64,000 nt of DNA, taken from NCBI RefSeq assembly GCF_002006345.1, contig NZ_LZZM01000127.1, positions 1 through 64,000 on the forward strand, given 5' to 3'. How positions within the stretch are numbered: position 1 is the first letter of the stretch; each line of letters begins with the position of its first letter. This DNA is from Clostridium puniceum. Lineage in GTDB: Bacteria > Bacillota > Clostridia > Clostridiales > Clostridiaceae. Positions 46,270 to 54,044 of this stretch are shown here, one piece after another. A program made the position numbers and the translations under genes. The notes under the pieces were generated by a model. It was not told the DNA's origin and did no database searches. It worked only from the letters and a program-made list of their open reading frames with translations.

Positions 46270-46587
46270 ATGAAAGATACAATAAGCAGAATTAGAAAAT
46301 TTAGAAACGATAGAGATTGGAGCCAATTTCATACGCCAGCAAATTTATCTAAAGCAATTTCAATTGAAGCTGGAGAGCTTCTAGAAGAATTTTTATGGGA
46401 TGATAAAAATTATAATAAAGAGCATGTATTAGAAGAGCTTGCAGATGTTATGGTTTATTGTATACATATGGCTGATTCTTTAGGCGTGGATTTAGAAGAA
46501 ATAATTAATTCCAAAATGGATAAGAATGAAAAGAAATATCCAGTAGAAAAAGCTAAGGGAAATAGTAAAAAATACACACAACTATAA
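46270..46587 (+). CDS. MazG-like nucleotide pyrophosphohydrolase
   Basis: 105 residues from ATG 46270; GTG 46261 is in frame but less likely. It begins KDTISRIRKFRNDRDWSQFHTP and has LSKAISIEAGELLEEFLW and VLEELADVMVYCIHMAD, the ExxE(n)ExxD metal site of the dCTP pyrophosphatase (RS21-C6-like) branch of MazG. It should hydrolyse canonical or damaged dNTPs. It differs from the HisE-like MazG at 6567, but both stand next to a PLD-helicase. A DUF2075 gene follows after a block of degenerate hairpin repeats. Confidence 0.8.
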   Translation: MKDTISRIRKFRNDRDWSQFHTPANLSKAISIEAGELLEEFLWDDKNYNKEHVLEELADVMVYCIHMADSLGVDLEEIINSKMDKNEKKYPVEKAKGNSKKYTQL

Positions 46588-46745
46588 AAAGCAGCTATGC
46601 TGCAAATAAGAACTTTTCACAATTATAAAAAGCACGCACATATAAAAAGAGTGCGAAGCACAACCAAGAACTTATCTACTTATAAAAGAGTGTGAAGCAT
46701 AATTATAAACTTATTAAGTGTAACCAAGAACATCTTACAACTGTA
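46582..46745 (+). repeat. Degenerate hairpin repeats, second site
   Basis: Units such as CTATAAAAAGCAGCTATGC, CATATAAAAAGAGTGCGAAG and CTTATAAAAGAGTGTGAAGC, each followed by an A-rich ...AAGAACTTAT-like tail, are diverged forms of the 40-bp units at 6362. They fill the gap between the MazG-like and DUF2075 genes. Confidence 0.6.
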
Positions 46746-46763
46746 AAAAGGAGAACATAAAAG

Positions 46764-48296
46764 GTGATTGTATATGAGGCTAGTAAAAGAGATTTTATGA
46801 ATCATGTTACTAATGACGAGATTAGTATTTTAATAGATAGAGAATATTAAGTGAAACTTAATTCAGGTGTGGTATCCTCACCTGAATTTTAGTTGAACTT
46901 ATCCAGGAGATTAGTGCCACTTAACACCAGCCTATAGAGGAAGGTGTTTTAGTGGCAGTTAGCTATCGGATAAAAATAAAATAGGGAAATCTAGAGAAAA
47001 TGAATTTAAAGCATGGGATAATTCTATGCTTTATATGTTTAAGGCACTTAATACTCATGATATTCCAGATGAATGTGGAGTTGCAATTGAATATAGGATT
47101 CCTGCAACTTCTAGAAGAGTTGATTTTATTTTAACTGGACTTGATGAAAATGATAAGGAAAATGTAATTATTGTTGAGCTTAAACAATGGAATGAATTAG
47201 AAGAAGTAACAGATGAGGATGCTATTGTTAGAACAGCTATAAATAGAGGTAAAAGGAGAACCCCACATCCATCTTATCAAGCTTGGTTGTATGCTAGTTT
47301 AATTGAAGATTATAATGAGTCTGTTGAAAGAAATAATATAAAATTGCATCCTTGTGCTTATTTACATAATTACATAAAGAAAGAAGAAAATGATCCTTTA
47401 GAAAATGAAGTTTATAATAATTGGTTACATAAGGCTCCTGTTTATACAAAGGGTGATGTTATAAAACTTAGAAAATTTATTTGTAAGTATGTTAAAAAGC
47501 CTGATTAAGGGAAGGGTATTTATTATATTGAAGGTGGTAAGATTAGACCTTCAAAGTCGCTTCAAGATGCACTTAAAGTTATGATTGATGAGAATGAAGA
47601 GTTTATCATGATTGATGATCAAAAGGTTGCTTTTGGGAGTATTATGAGAACTGTTCGTGATTGTATTAGAACTGGAGCTAAGAAGACAGTAATTGTTGAA
47701 GAAGGACCTGGGACAGGCAAGTCTGTTCTTGCAATTAATCTTCTTGTTAAGATACATGAATTTAAACTGTCAGTATGTAACTAAAAATGCAGCACCTAGA
47801 AATGTATATTGCGAAAAGCTTAAGAGGAATTATACTCAAAAATACATTAATAATTTATTCAAAGGGTCAGGCGTTTTTACTGAGACTGCAGAAAATGAAA
47901 TTGATATTTTGGTAGTAGATGAAGCTCATAGACTTAATGGTAAATCAGGTATGTTTAAGAATATGGGAGAAAATCAAATTAAGGAGATTATAAATACTGC
48001 AAAAGTATCTATATTTTTTGTTGATAATAATCAAAGGGTTACTATGGATGATATAGGCAGCATTGAAGAAATTGAAAATCATTCAAAAGTCTTGGATGTT
48101 AAAGCTAGAAAATTAAAACTTACTTCACAATTTAGATGTAATGGATCTGATGGATATGTACCATGGCTTGATAATGTTTTAGAAATTAGTTCAACAGGTA
48201 ATTTTGATGGTTTTGATTTGAGCGTGATTTTAAAATAAAATAGAATTTAAATAATAATTCATCTTGGGCAATTGACAAGAAATCTATAAACGAATC
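46764..48296 (+). pseudogene. DUF2075 nuclease-helicase, multiply broken
   Basis: GTG 46764 (AAAGGAG upstream) opens VIVYEASKRDFMNHVTNDEI ... DREY and stops at 46850, where the stem-rich element is inserted. After the element the protein resumes as KNKIGKSRENEFKAWDNSML. The N-terminal PD-(D/E)XK-like core is present (RRVDFIL...NVIIVELKQW). An in-frame TAA at 47506-47508 interrupts it. Walker A EGPGTGKS follows near 47701-47725, a frameshift near 47760, then QYVTKNAAPRNVY, LVVDEAHRL and LTSQFRC. After about 48220 there is an internal deletion; WAIDKKSIN is the last recognisable piece. Dead gene; its intact C-terminal counterpart is at 35066. Confidence 0.75.
46849..46971 (+). mobile_element. 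Stem-rich repeat element, copy B (inserted in DUF2075 gene)
   Basis: Begins AAGTGAAACTTAATTCAG. Hairpin 1 is AATTCAGGTG with CACCTGAATT (10 perfect pairs). The block TTAGTTGAACTTAT is identical to copy A. Hairpin 2 is GCCACT-AACACC with GGTGTT-AGTGGC. It ends TAGCTATCGGATAA, matching the end TAGACATCAGACAA of copy A. Removing it rejoins the DUF2075 frame (DREY-KNKIGKS) without leftover bases, so no target duplication is apparent, as for IS200/IS605-type insertion. No coding capacity. Confidence 0.65.
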
Positions 48297-48304
48297 TAGT
48301 AATC

Positions 48305-48511
48305 AATCTTGGAACTGGCGTTGGAATCACCGTTAAAGAACTTGTTGCCTCTTTTGAAAATGTAATTGGAAAACTAGTTAATAAAGAAAATGCTAAACCC
48401 GGATTAGGGGATGTATCAGGGGCTTTTGCAAATGTTTGTAGAGCAAAAGAGCTTATTAAGTGGGAGGCTGGTTGCTCTCTTGAGGATGGAATTCGTGATG
48501 CCCTAAAATGA
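48305..48511 (+). pseudogene. UDP-glucose 4-epimerase-like C-terminal fragment
   Basis: A 68-residue frame NLGTGVGITVKELVASFENV ... GDVSGAFANVCRAKELIKWEAG ... LEDGIRDALK. NLGTG-xG-x-SV-x-E and the GD...A...KA...L.W..... pattern are the C-terminal signature of GalE-type epimerases. There is no N-terminus; it abuts the DUF2075 remnant. Confidence 0.65.
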
Positions 48512-48603
48512 GACGAAATAAGAAAGAATATAATTAGTTTTTAGCCAATCAATCTAAAAGTATGTATTAACTTTAATGAAGAAGCAGTATAAGAGTGTTT
48601 AGA

Positions 48604-48774
48604 ATGGATAATATTAAGGAAATCAATTTTAAAGTAAATGGATTTGATATAAATGCATCTTATCTTCAGAAAACTATAGATGATATTTTAATACCCTTAT
48701 TAAGGAAATGGGCATCGATGAATAATGGAAAAGATGAAGGATTCATTATTAAAAAAATAGCCTTAGATTTCTAA
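48604..48774 (+). pseudogene. Kinase-family N-terminal fragment
   Basis: 56 residues, MDNIKEINFKVNGFDINASYLQKTIDDILIPLLRKWASM, resembling the opening of clostridial uridine-kinase-like P-loop proteins. It stops before the P-loop would begin. Low-confidence family call; clearly a fragment. Confidence 0.35.
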
Positions 48775-48851
48775 AGCTATTCAGTCATAAGTTTTTTGAA
48801 GTTTTTAGCTTTCATTAATAATGAAATATATATACTTAAAATTGTAATATA

Positions 48852-48950
48852 CTATTTGAAATCATTTTTATTACTATTTTTATTCTTATTCTTTTTCTGT
48901 GCAGTTTTACTCTTATTGCTCTTATCATTGTTGTATTCGGAATCACCCAT
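48852..48950 (-). CDS. Very small basic peptide (32 residues)
   Basis: ATG 48950 on the minus strand is preceded at seven bases by GAAGGTGGT, a better ribosome binding site than most genes here. The peptide is MGDSEYNNDKSNKSKTAQKK followed by an Asn/Lys-rich tail ending NDFK. It resembles the small hydrophilic Asn/Lys-rich peptides found in spore-formers, but this is only composition. The plus-strand frame here (48796-48987) is a hydrophobic mirror of this poly-Lys/Asn sequence and is not a gene. Confidence 0.4.
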   Translation of the reverse strand: MGDSEYNNDKSNKSKTAQKKNKNKNSNKNDFK

Positions 48951-49115
48951 TAATATCACCACCTTCTTTACTTTTTATTATTTGTAGAAAAAGGTTATGT
49001 TATTCATCTTTATAAACAGAGTGATAGGAGTAATTCCTATTGTATTATATAGTGTTTTTATATTGCCATTTCTATAAAACCTTTATACCATTCATCACTA
49101 ATTCAAATTTTGCAT

Positions 49116-49832
49116 TTAAAAAATTGCTACATACTGATTAGCTAAAATAAACATATTATCTTTCCACTTTAAGGTATTTAAAACATAGCCTAAAGAATCT
49201 GCGTTATATCTTCCAGCTATTTTTTGATAGGCTAGCAGCTCATATACATTATTTGAATCAAAATCTACTGGATATAAGCCACTTAAAGGATTTACAAATC
49301 CACTAATGGGACTTTTCAGGTTACCGTTCTCGTAATATATTTCATGTAGATACTCATCATCTCTACTAGTGGATATATCTATAATGTAGTTTCTATCATT
49401 TTTTTTACTTATAACCTCAACTCTATAGTTATCCTTATAAGTAACTTCATAATTGTATTCCTCGTTGTATGAATTAAAATCAAACAGCAATTGTGGTGTA
49501 TTATTTATAAAGGAATAAATGTAGTGATACATTATAGCACCACTTCCACCTGAATTAATGCTTATGAAGATATCATCGATACCATCTCCAGTAAATTCTC
49601 CTAAAAAAAGACTTGGGTTATATCCTGAATTGTTACTCAGAGGTATGTTGGTAAATCTGCCTGTGCTTCCATCCTGTATTACAAGGGTAATGTTTTGAGT
49701 AAATGGACTATCTGATGTTTTTATACCTGTTAAATACACATTATCAGGTATTCTATCACCATTTACATCTCCTCGTACAAAAGAAACAATACTTTGGGTT
49801 GTCATGTTATCCCTGAAATAGCGATTATACAT
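49116..49832 (-). CDS. VCBS/FG-GAP repeat protein
   Basis: 238 residues with no signal peptide. Two Ca-binding FG-GAP type motifs are visible: RGDVNGDRIPDNVYLTG (residues 19-35) and LGEFTGDGIDDIFISI (about 77-92), plus a weaker one, PVDFDSNNVYELLA, near 195. This gives a short beta-propeller-like protein. Members are common in Clostridium and often linked to spore or surface functions; the role here is unknown. Confidence 0.7.
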   Translation of the reverse strand: MYNRYFRDNMTTQSIVSFVRGDVNGDRIPDNVYLTGIKTSDSPFTQNITLVIQDGSTGRFTNIPLSNNSGYNPSLFLGEFTGDGIDDIFISINSGGSGAIMYHYIYSFINNTPQLLFDFNSYNEEYNYEVTYKDNYRVEVISKKNDRNYIIDISTSRDDEYLHEIYYENGNLKSPISGFVNPLSGLYPVDFDSNNVYELLAYQKIAGRYNADSLGYVLNTLKWKDNMFILANQYVAIF

Positions 49833-49948
49833 AACCGCTCCTTTACATTATAGTGTTTCACATAAATAGTTTATGAGCTAAGCTGTAATCTGCTACAGAT
49901 TTTAGTCTTAGGCTAAGTAAGAAAGGGGGAGTTATATAGAAAGTTTAA

Positions 49949-49996
49949 AAATAAGGATACTGCTGGTAGATTTAACTACAAGCAGTATCCTTATTT
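49949..49996 (-). terminator. Strong terminator of the nitroreductase gene
   Basis: AAATAAGGATACTGCT (49949-49964) and AGCAGTATCCTTATTT (49981-49996) pair perfectly over 16 bp with an inner GTAG/CTAC stem. On the minus strand it is followed by T-rich TTATTTTTAAA. Confidence 0.85.
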
Positions 49997-50037
49997 AGGG
50001 TTTGCTTAATAACACCGAAAATATTTATTTACAAATA

Positions 50038-50568
50038 TTACTTAATTATGTTAGTTTCAATAGCTTGTTTTAATTCCTCTTCATTAGTTAATGGTTCAGT
50101 TGGGTAACCTAGTGCTATACCAGCATCTGGTACAAAACCTTCAGGTAAGTTTAGCTCTTTTATTAAATCCTCATTTTTAGAAATTGCAAATACAAAGCCT
50201 AATAAATATACACTTCCAACTCCTAATTCTATTCCAGCAAGGGACATATTTTCAATTATACAAGATGCATTAGCCAATCCAATAGCTGGTGCTTTCTCAT
50301 TTGGTTTACTAGAAACAATCACCAAGGTAGGAGCATCATAAAGTGGATTCATTTTTGGATTACCAAACACTTCTCTGGTTATATTTGTGATTTTATTTAA
50401 TAAATCAACATTTTGAATAACTGTTAGATGCATTGAATTATAAGCGCCCATTCCTATTGGTGCAGCACATCCTGCTTTTATAATAGTATCTAAAGTTTCA
50501 TCACTAATTTGTTCAGATTTATAGCTTCTAGTTGATTTACGAATTGCAATTGCTTTCATTAATTCCAT
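50038..50568 (-). CDS. Nitroreductase-family flavoprotein
   Basis: 176 residues with AAGGAG before the ATG on the minus strand. FMN-binding starts at AIRKSTRSYKSEQI (residues 7-20), then IIKAGCAAPIGMGAYNSMHL, and the C-terminal FVPDAGIALGYPTEP, where the family has GxxxGYP. It reduces nitro groups or quinones with NAD(P)H. It is divergent from the HxlR regulator with a shared palindrome between them, so its expression is very likely controlled by that regulator in response to an electrophile or toxic compound. Confidence 0.88.
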   Translation of the reverse strand: MELMKAIAIRKSTRSYKSEQISDETLDTIIKAGCAAPIGMGAYNSMHLTVIQNVDLLNKITNITREVFGNPKMNPLYDAPTLVIVSSKPNEKAPAIGLANASCIIENMSLAGIELGVGSVYLLGFVFAISKNEDLIKELNLPEGFVPDAGIALGYPTEPLTNEEELKQAIETNIIK

Positions 50569-50624
50569 ATTTAAAATCTCCTTTTAGTAATACATTTACT
50601 CAAATTAATAAACTTGGTATAATT

Positions 50625-50660
50625 ATTATACTTACTTAAATTTGCGTAAACAAGTACGCA
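50625..50660 (-). promoter_or_regulatory. Nitroreductase promoter with HxlR operator palindrome
   Basis: On the minus strand TTGTTT (plus 50648-50653) and TATAAT (plus 50625-50630) are 17 bp apart. The -35 lies inside the perfect palindrome TGCGTA-aacaag-TACGCA (50643-50660). A regulator bound there would block or re-orient RNA polymerase. Confidence 0.65.
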
Positions 50661-50706
50661 GAATTTTATTATTAGGTATTATTTTTAATACCAGGGAGGG
50701 AGATAG

Positions 50707-51081
50707 ATGGCAACTAAGACAGAGTTAGATCAATTTTTAAAAGAACTTAAAGAAGATGATAATAATGAAGAAGGTAATTATAACATAGAATGCCCAGTAA
50801 AATATACTTTGGGAGTCATTGGGGGAAAGTGGAAGCTACGTATATTGTCTCAATTGTTAAAAAAAGATGTAGTACGTTTTAATGAATTAAAGAAGAAAAT
50901 ATCAGGAATAACGAATACCATGTTATCTAATTCTTTGAATGAATTGGCAAAAGATCAATTGATTATTAGAAATCAATATAATGAAATGCCACTTAGAGTT
51001 GAATATGAACTTACTGATAAGGGAAAAAGCTTATTGCCATTACTATATGAACTATCAAGCTGGGGAAAAAATCAATCGTAA
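50707..51081 (+). CDS. HxlR-family transcriptional regulator
   Basis: 124 residues with GGGAGGGAG before the ATG. It has the HxlR winged helix: CPVKYTLGVIGGKWKLRILSQL (residues 29-50, including the conserved Cys and GGKW), FNELKKKISGITNTMLSNSLNEL, and a wing with VEYELTDKGKSL. The conserved cysteine often senses electrophiles or oxidation. It is divergently placed from the nitroreductase and probably represses or activates it through the palindrome at 50643. Confidence 0.88.
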   Translation: MATKTELDQFLKELKEDDNNEEGNYNIECPVKYTLGVIGGKWKLRILSQLLKKDVVRFNELKKKISGITNTMLSNSLNELAKDQLIIRNQYNEMPLRVEYELTDKGKSLLPLLYELSSWGKNQS

Positions 51082-51100
51082 TCAAATTAAATAATACAAT

Positions 51101-51143
51101 TAGCATCTGGCTTAAGTTTTTATAAAGCTAGATGTTATTTTTA
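51101..51143 (+). terminator. Rho-independent terminator after hxlR-type gene
   Basis: TAGCATCTGGCTT pairs with AAGCTAGATGTTA (G-U pairs allowed), followed by TTTTTAAT. The 230 bases after it contain only a short broken frame (LIEYLNRNYFNNQKLEEEVI). Confidence 0.7.
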
Positions 51144-51373
51144 ATATGTAAAATTACGGTATAATTTTATTAAACATAGATAATTTTTATCAAAATTTGA
51201 TTGAATACTTAAATAGAAATTATTTCAATAATCAAAAATTAGAGGAAGAGGTCATTACATTACTAAGACATTATATTTTTTATAAAAATTTTTGCAACAC
51301 TTCTCTAAGTTGGATTGTATTACTAATATAAAAGGAAAAATTAACATGTAACTTAGAAGGAGAAGATAATATT

Positions 51374-52531
51374 ATGAAAAAATTAATGATAGGTTTATTA
51401 ACAGCAGTAACAATTATGGGAATGTCAGCTCAAGCATTTGCAGCAGATTTGGATATTCAAAAATCAAAGTTAGAGGTTATTGAGGAGCTTCCTATATCAA
51501 ACTCTGCGCCTAAGGATGTAGATATCAATAAAGTGATAATATGCGGAAAAAATATTGAAATTGGGAGAAATGGTGTTTTAATATATAAAGGAAAGGTTAT
51601 GGTTCCCCTTAAAACTACAGCAGAAAGTCTTGGCTTTAAAGTTGAATCAGATAAGGATAATAAAATTGTAAGTTTAGATAATGGTGAAATTAAAACAAAC
51701 GTCTATGTAGGAATGGATGGTTATTATTATTCAAGCAGTAATGCTATAGGATTAACTATGATGCATGAATTAGGTGCAGAGCCTATAATAGAGAATAAAA
51801 TTGTATATGTTCCAATTAATATGTATAATTTTCTATTTAATGATCAAAAAGCAGTGGGAAGTTTTTTGGTAAGAAATAAAGATGGACAATGGATTTATTC
51901 ACTTAATGGAGAATTGATAGAAGGATGGAAATTAATAAATAATAAGTGGTATTTTATGAATAACAATGGCATAATGCAAAGAGGTTGGGTGCAAACCAAT
52001 AGAAATTGGTACTATTTATTAAATAATGGAGAAATGGCAACAAGTACAGTAACTCCAGATGGCTATAAAGTGGATCAAAGCGGGAAATGGGATGGTAAGC
52101 CTGCATCTACAGTGGCGACTCAAACTGAAGATGTATTGGATATAATAAATCCTATTGAAGGCTTTGACACTATAGATGAAGCTCAAAAAGCACTAAAATT
52201 TAAAGTTACAGTACCAAAAGAATTATTAGGTAAATATAATATAAAATATATAAATACTATATCAAGAAATTTATTTCAAATATGCTATATAAGTAAACAA
52301 AGTGATGTTTTATTTAGAATGGGACAAGGAATTGAGGATATAAGTGGTGACTATAATAACTATAAGACTAATAATATTGTAAATATAAATGGTAGCAATG
52401 TTAAGTTAAAAGGAGATAATAATCTTATCAAAGTCGCAGTCTGGAGTGTAAATAATATGTCATATTCTATTTCAGTAAATGATGGTATGAAACAAGACGA
52501 TATTATTAAAATAATTAAAAGTACTTCTTAA
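51374..52531 (+). CDS. Secreted protein with copper-amine-oxidase-N-like and choline-binding repeats
   Basis: 385 residues. Signal peptide at residues 1-24 ending AQAFA-AD. Residues 55-160 fit the copper amine oxidase N-terminal-like domain (VLIYKGKVMVPLKTTAESLGFKVE). Two cell-wall-binding repeats follow (WIYSLNGELIEGWKLINNKW; GWVQTNRNWYYLLNNGEMATS), and a C-terminal alpha/beta domain from about 260. It is an envelope protein of the same kind as the one at 36577 and has GAAGGAGAAG just before the ATG. Confidence 0.82.
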   Translation: MKKLMIGLLTAVTIMGMSAQAFAADLDIQKSKLEVIEELPISNSAPKDVDINKVIICGKNIEIGRNGVLIYKGKVMVPLKTTAESLGFKVESDKDNKIVSLDNGEIKTNVYVGMDGYYYSSSNAIGLTMMHELGAEPIIENKIVYVPINMYNFLFNDQKAVGSFLVRNKDGQWIYSLNGELIEGWKLINNKWYFMNNNGIMQRGWVQTNRNWYYLLNNGEMATSTVTPDGYKVDQSGKWDGKPASTVATQTEDVLDIINPIEGFDTIDEAQKALKFKVTVPKELLGKYNIKYINTISRNLFQICYISKQSDVLFRMGQGIEDISGDYNNYKTNNIVNINGSNVKLKGDNNLIKVAVWSVNNMSYSISVNDGMKQDDIIKIIKSTS

Positions 52532-52853
52532 TTATATATATTCTAATAAATAATCTTCACTAGATATTATACTAATCACAAATTAAATGAAGTAAGTTAA
52601 TTAGAAGTTGTATTATAGAGAGTTTAAATAATAAGTAACATAAGTAGAGACAAGAATAATAAGTATGAGTTTATTCTGAGGCTATGTAAAGATTTTTATT
52701 AATATATTATGCTACGGGATGGGAAGATGAGACTTTTACTCAATATAAGTTTTTTTAAAGTAGCAGTATTTTTATTTTTTCTTGGACTTCTATTAATAGC
52801 ATAATTCATAATAGCACTCCATTTATTGAAATTAATTTTATATTATCATTGCT

Positions 52854-52925
52854 TTTCATACATTAAAAGATGAATTATCAATAAATATTGTAAATATGCA
52901 AATTTTAAGAGTAATATTAGTGTAA
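52854..52925 (+). pseudogene. Remnant of a second copy of the protease-partner gene
   Basis: FHTLKDELSINIVNMQILRVILV is the C-terminal 23 residues of the 81-residue protein at 26321 (FHTSKDELSMNIIQMPILRGVFK). No protease gene follows. The rest of the gap 52532-52968 shows nothing I can support. Confidence 0.7.
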
Positions 52926-52968
52926 TAAGGAAATGACTAATATATACAAGTGCATAGAGGAGGAAATT

Positions 52969-53820
52969 ATGTTTAGAAAATTATGTGCTGGATTAGTCCT
53001 TATAGGAACAATGGCAATAACTTTGTCCTGTAGCGGAAAGAGCAGTGATTCATCAAAAGTAGTTATGGCAAATAACAGTATTTCCACTGAAAGTTCCATA
53101 ACAGAAAATAATAAGATAAATAAAAACAGTGCTCAAAGTAATTTTGAGCCAGCATCTCAGGGATCATATAAAATAGTAAGTAAAACTTATGATAATAATA
53201 AAGGAACTAAGATAAGTTATCCTCAAATATCAGATTTAAGTGATGCTGAAAAACAGAAGGGATAAAATGAGATTATTAAAAATGAAGCATTGAAGGGCAA
53301 CAATTATTATAAAGATGTAGACGGTGAGGTAACTATTGATATAAATTATAAAATTGTTTGTCAGGAGCCAGAACTTCTCAGCATAATTTATTCTGGAGTG
53401 GGGAACGTTTCAGGAGCTGCACATCCAAGCAATCTTTTTTATACAACTAACTTGGATATTACAAATAGAAAGAATTTAAGATTAAATGATATTGTAAATA
53501 TTAACGATGATTTTATTAATATGCTTATTAATGGAGGATTTAAGGCTGTAAATAGTGAATACGAAGCTGAATATAAGTCTGAAATAAATATGCTTACTCT
53601 TGAGGAGTGGAAAAAAAGACTTTTAGCTGCAGATCCATCAGATAAAATGGGGAGTGAATTTAGTTATATGACTAAAGATTCATTGGGCATTAGCATAGGA
53701 GTTATACATGCACTTGGTGATCATGCAGAATTTGAAATTAAGTATAAGGATATCTGGAAATATATTAAGCTTAAAGATGACGCACATTTCTCAGAATTTT
53801 TTAAAGCTATAAAGAATTAA
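52969..53820 (+). pseudogene. DUF3298-type lipoprotein gene with an in-frame stop
   Basis: ATG 52969 (GAGGAGG upstream) opens a signal peptide, MFRKLCAGLVLIGTMAITLSCSGKSS, with a lipoprotein-like Cys. The frame is interrupted by TAA at 53263-53265 and continues in the same frame as NEIIKNEALKGNNYYKDV to the stop at 53820. The C-terminal part, GVGNVSGAAHPSNLFYTTNLDI...LNDIV and the final region, fits DUF3298/DUF4163 (RsiV-like). One nonsense change is enough to explain the break; an ORF from about 53281 remains but would lack export. A terminator follows at 53833. Confidence 0.7.
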
Positions 53821-53832
53821 TAATAAATTTTT

Positions 53833-53867
53833 ATGAGAGTTTATGTAGAGTAAGCTCTCATTTTTTT
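53833..53867 (+). terminator. Rho-independent terminator
   Basis: ATGAGAGTTTA pairs with TAAGCTCTCAT, followed by a T7 run. Stem and loop are almost the same as the terminator at 518-552. Confidence 0.8.
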
Positions 53868-53967
53868 GTGGAGAAAATTTTAATAAGTAAATTAAAAATA
53901 AAGTATAATAATCTGAGATTTTCATATTTATAGAAAATTTCAGATTAAATTATTTCATAAGAATGTA

Positions 53968-53976
53968 TGTTATAAT
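53968..53976 (+). promoter_or_regulatory. Extended -10 promoter of the second SWIM gene
   Basis: TG-T-TATAAT, 69 bases before the ATG. A hairpin, AATCTGAGATTTTC with GAAAATTTCAGATT, stands just upstream at about 53910-53946. Confidence 0.55.
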
Positions 53977-54044
53977 GATGGCAGTAAAATTTAACAAGAA
54001 ACAGTTTTTTAGTTATATAAAAAGTAAAGTGCAAAGGAGTTACC

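Noticed and set aside
47693-48238. 181-residue frame as an independent gene
   Set aside because: It is the middle of the broken DUF2075 gene after a frameshift; its first 20 residues are a shadow of the Walker A region in another frame.
48796-48987. Plus-strand 63-residue hydrophobic frame as a membrane peptide
   Set aside because: It is the complement of a Lys/Asn-rich coding stretch, is poly-Leu/Phe in a T-rich region and has no ribosome binding site.
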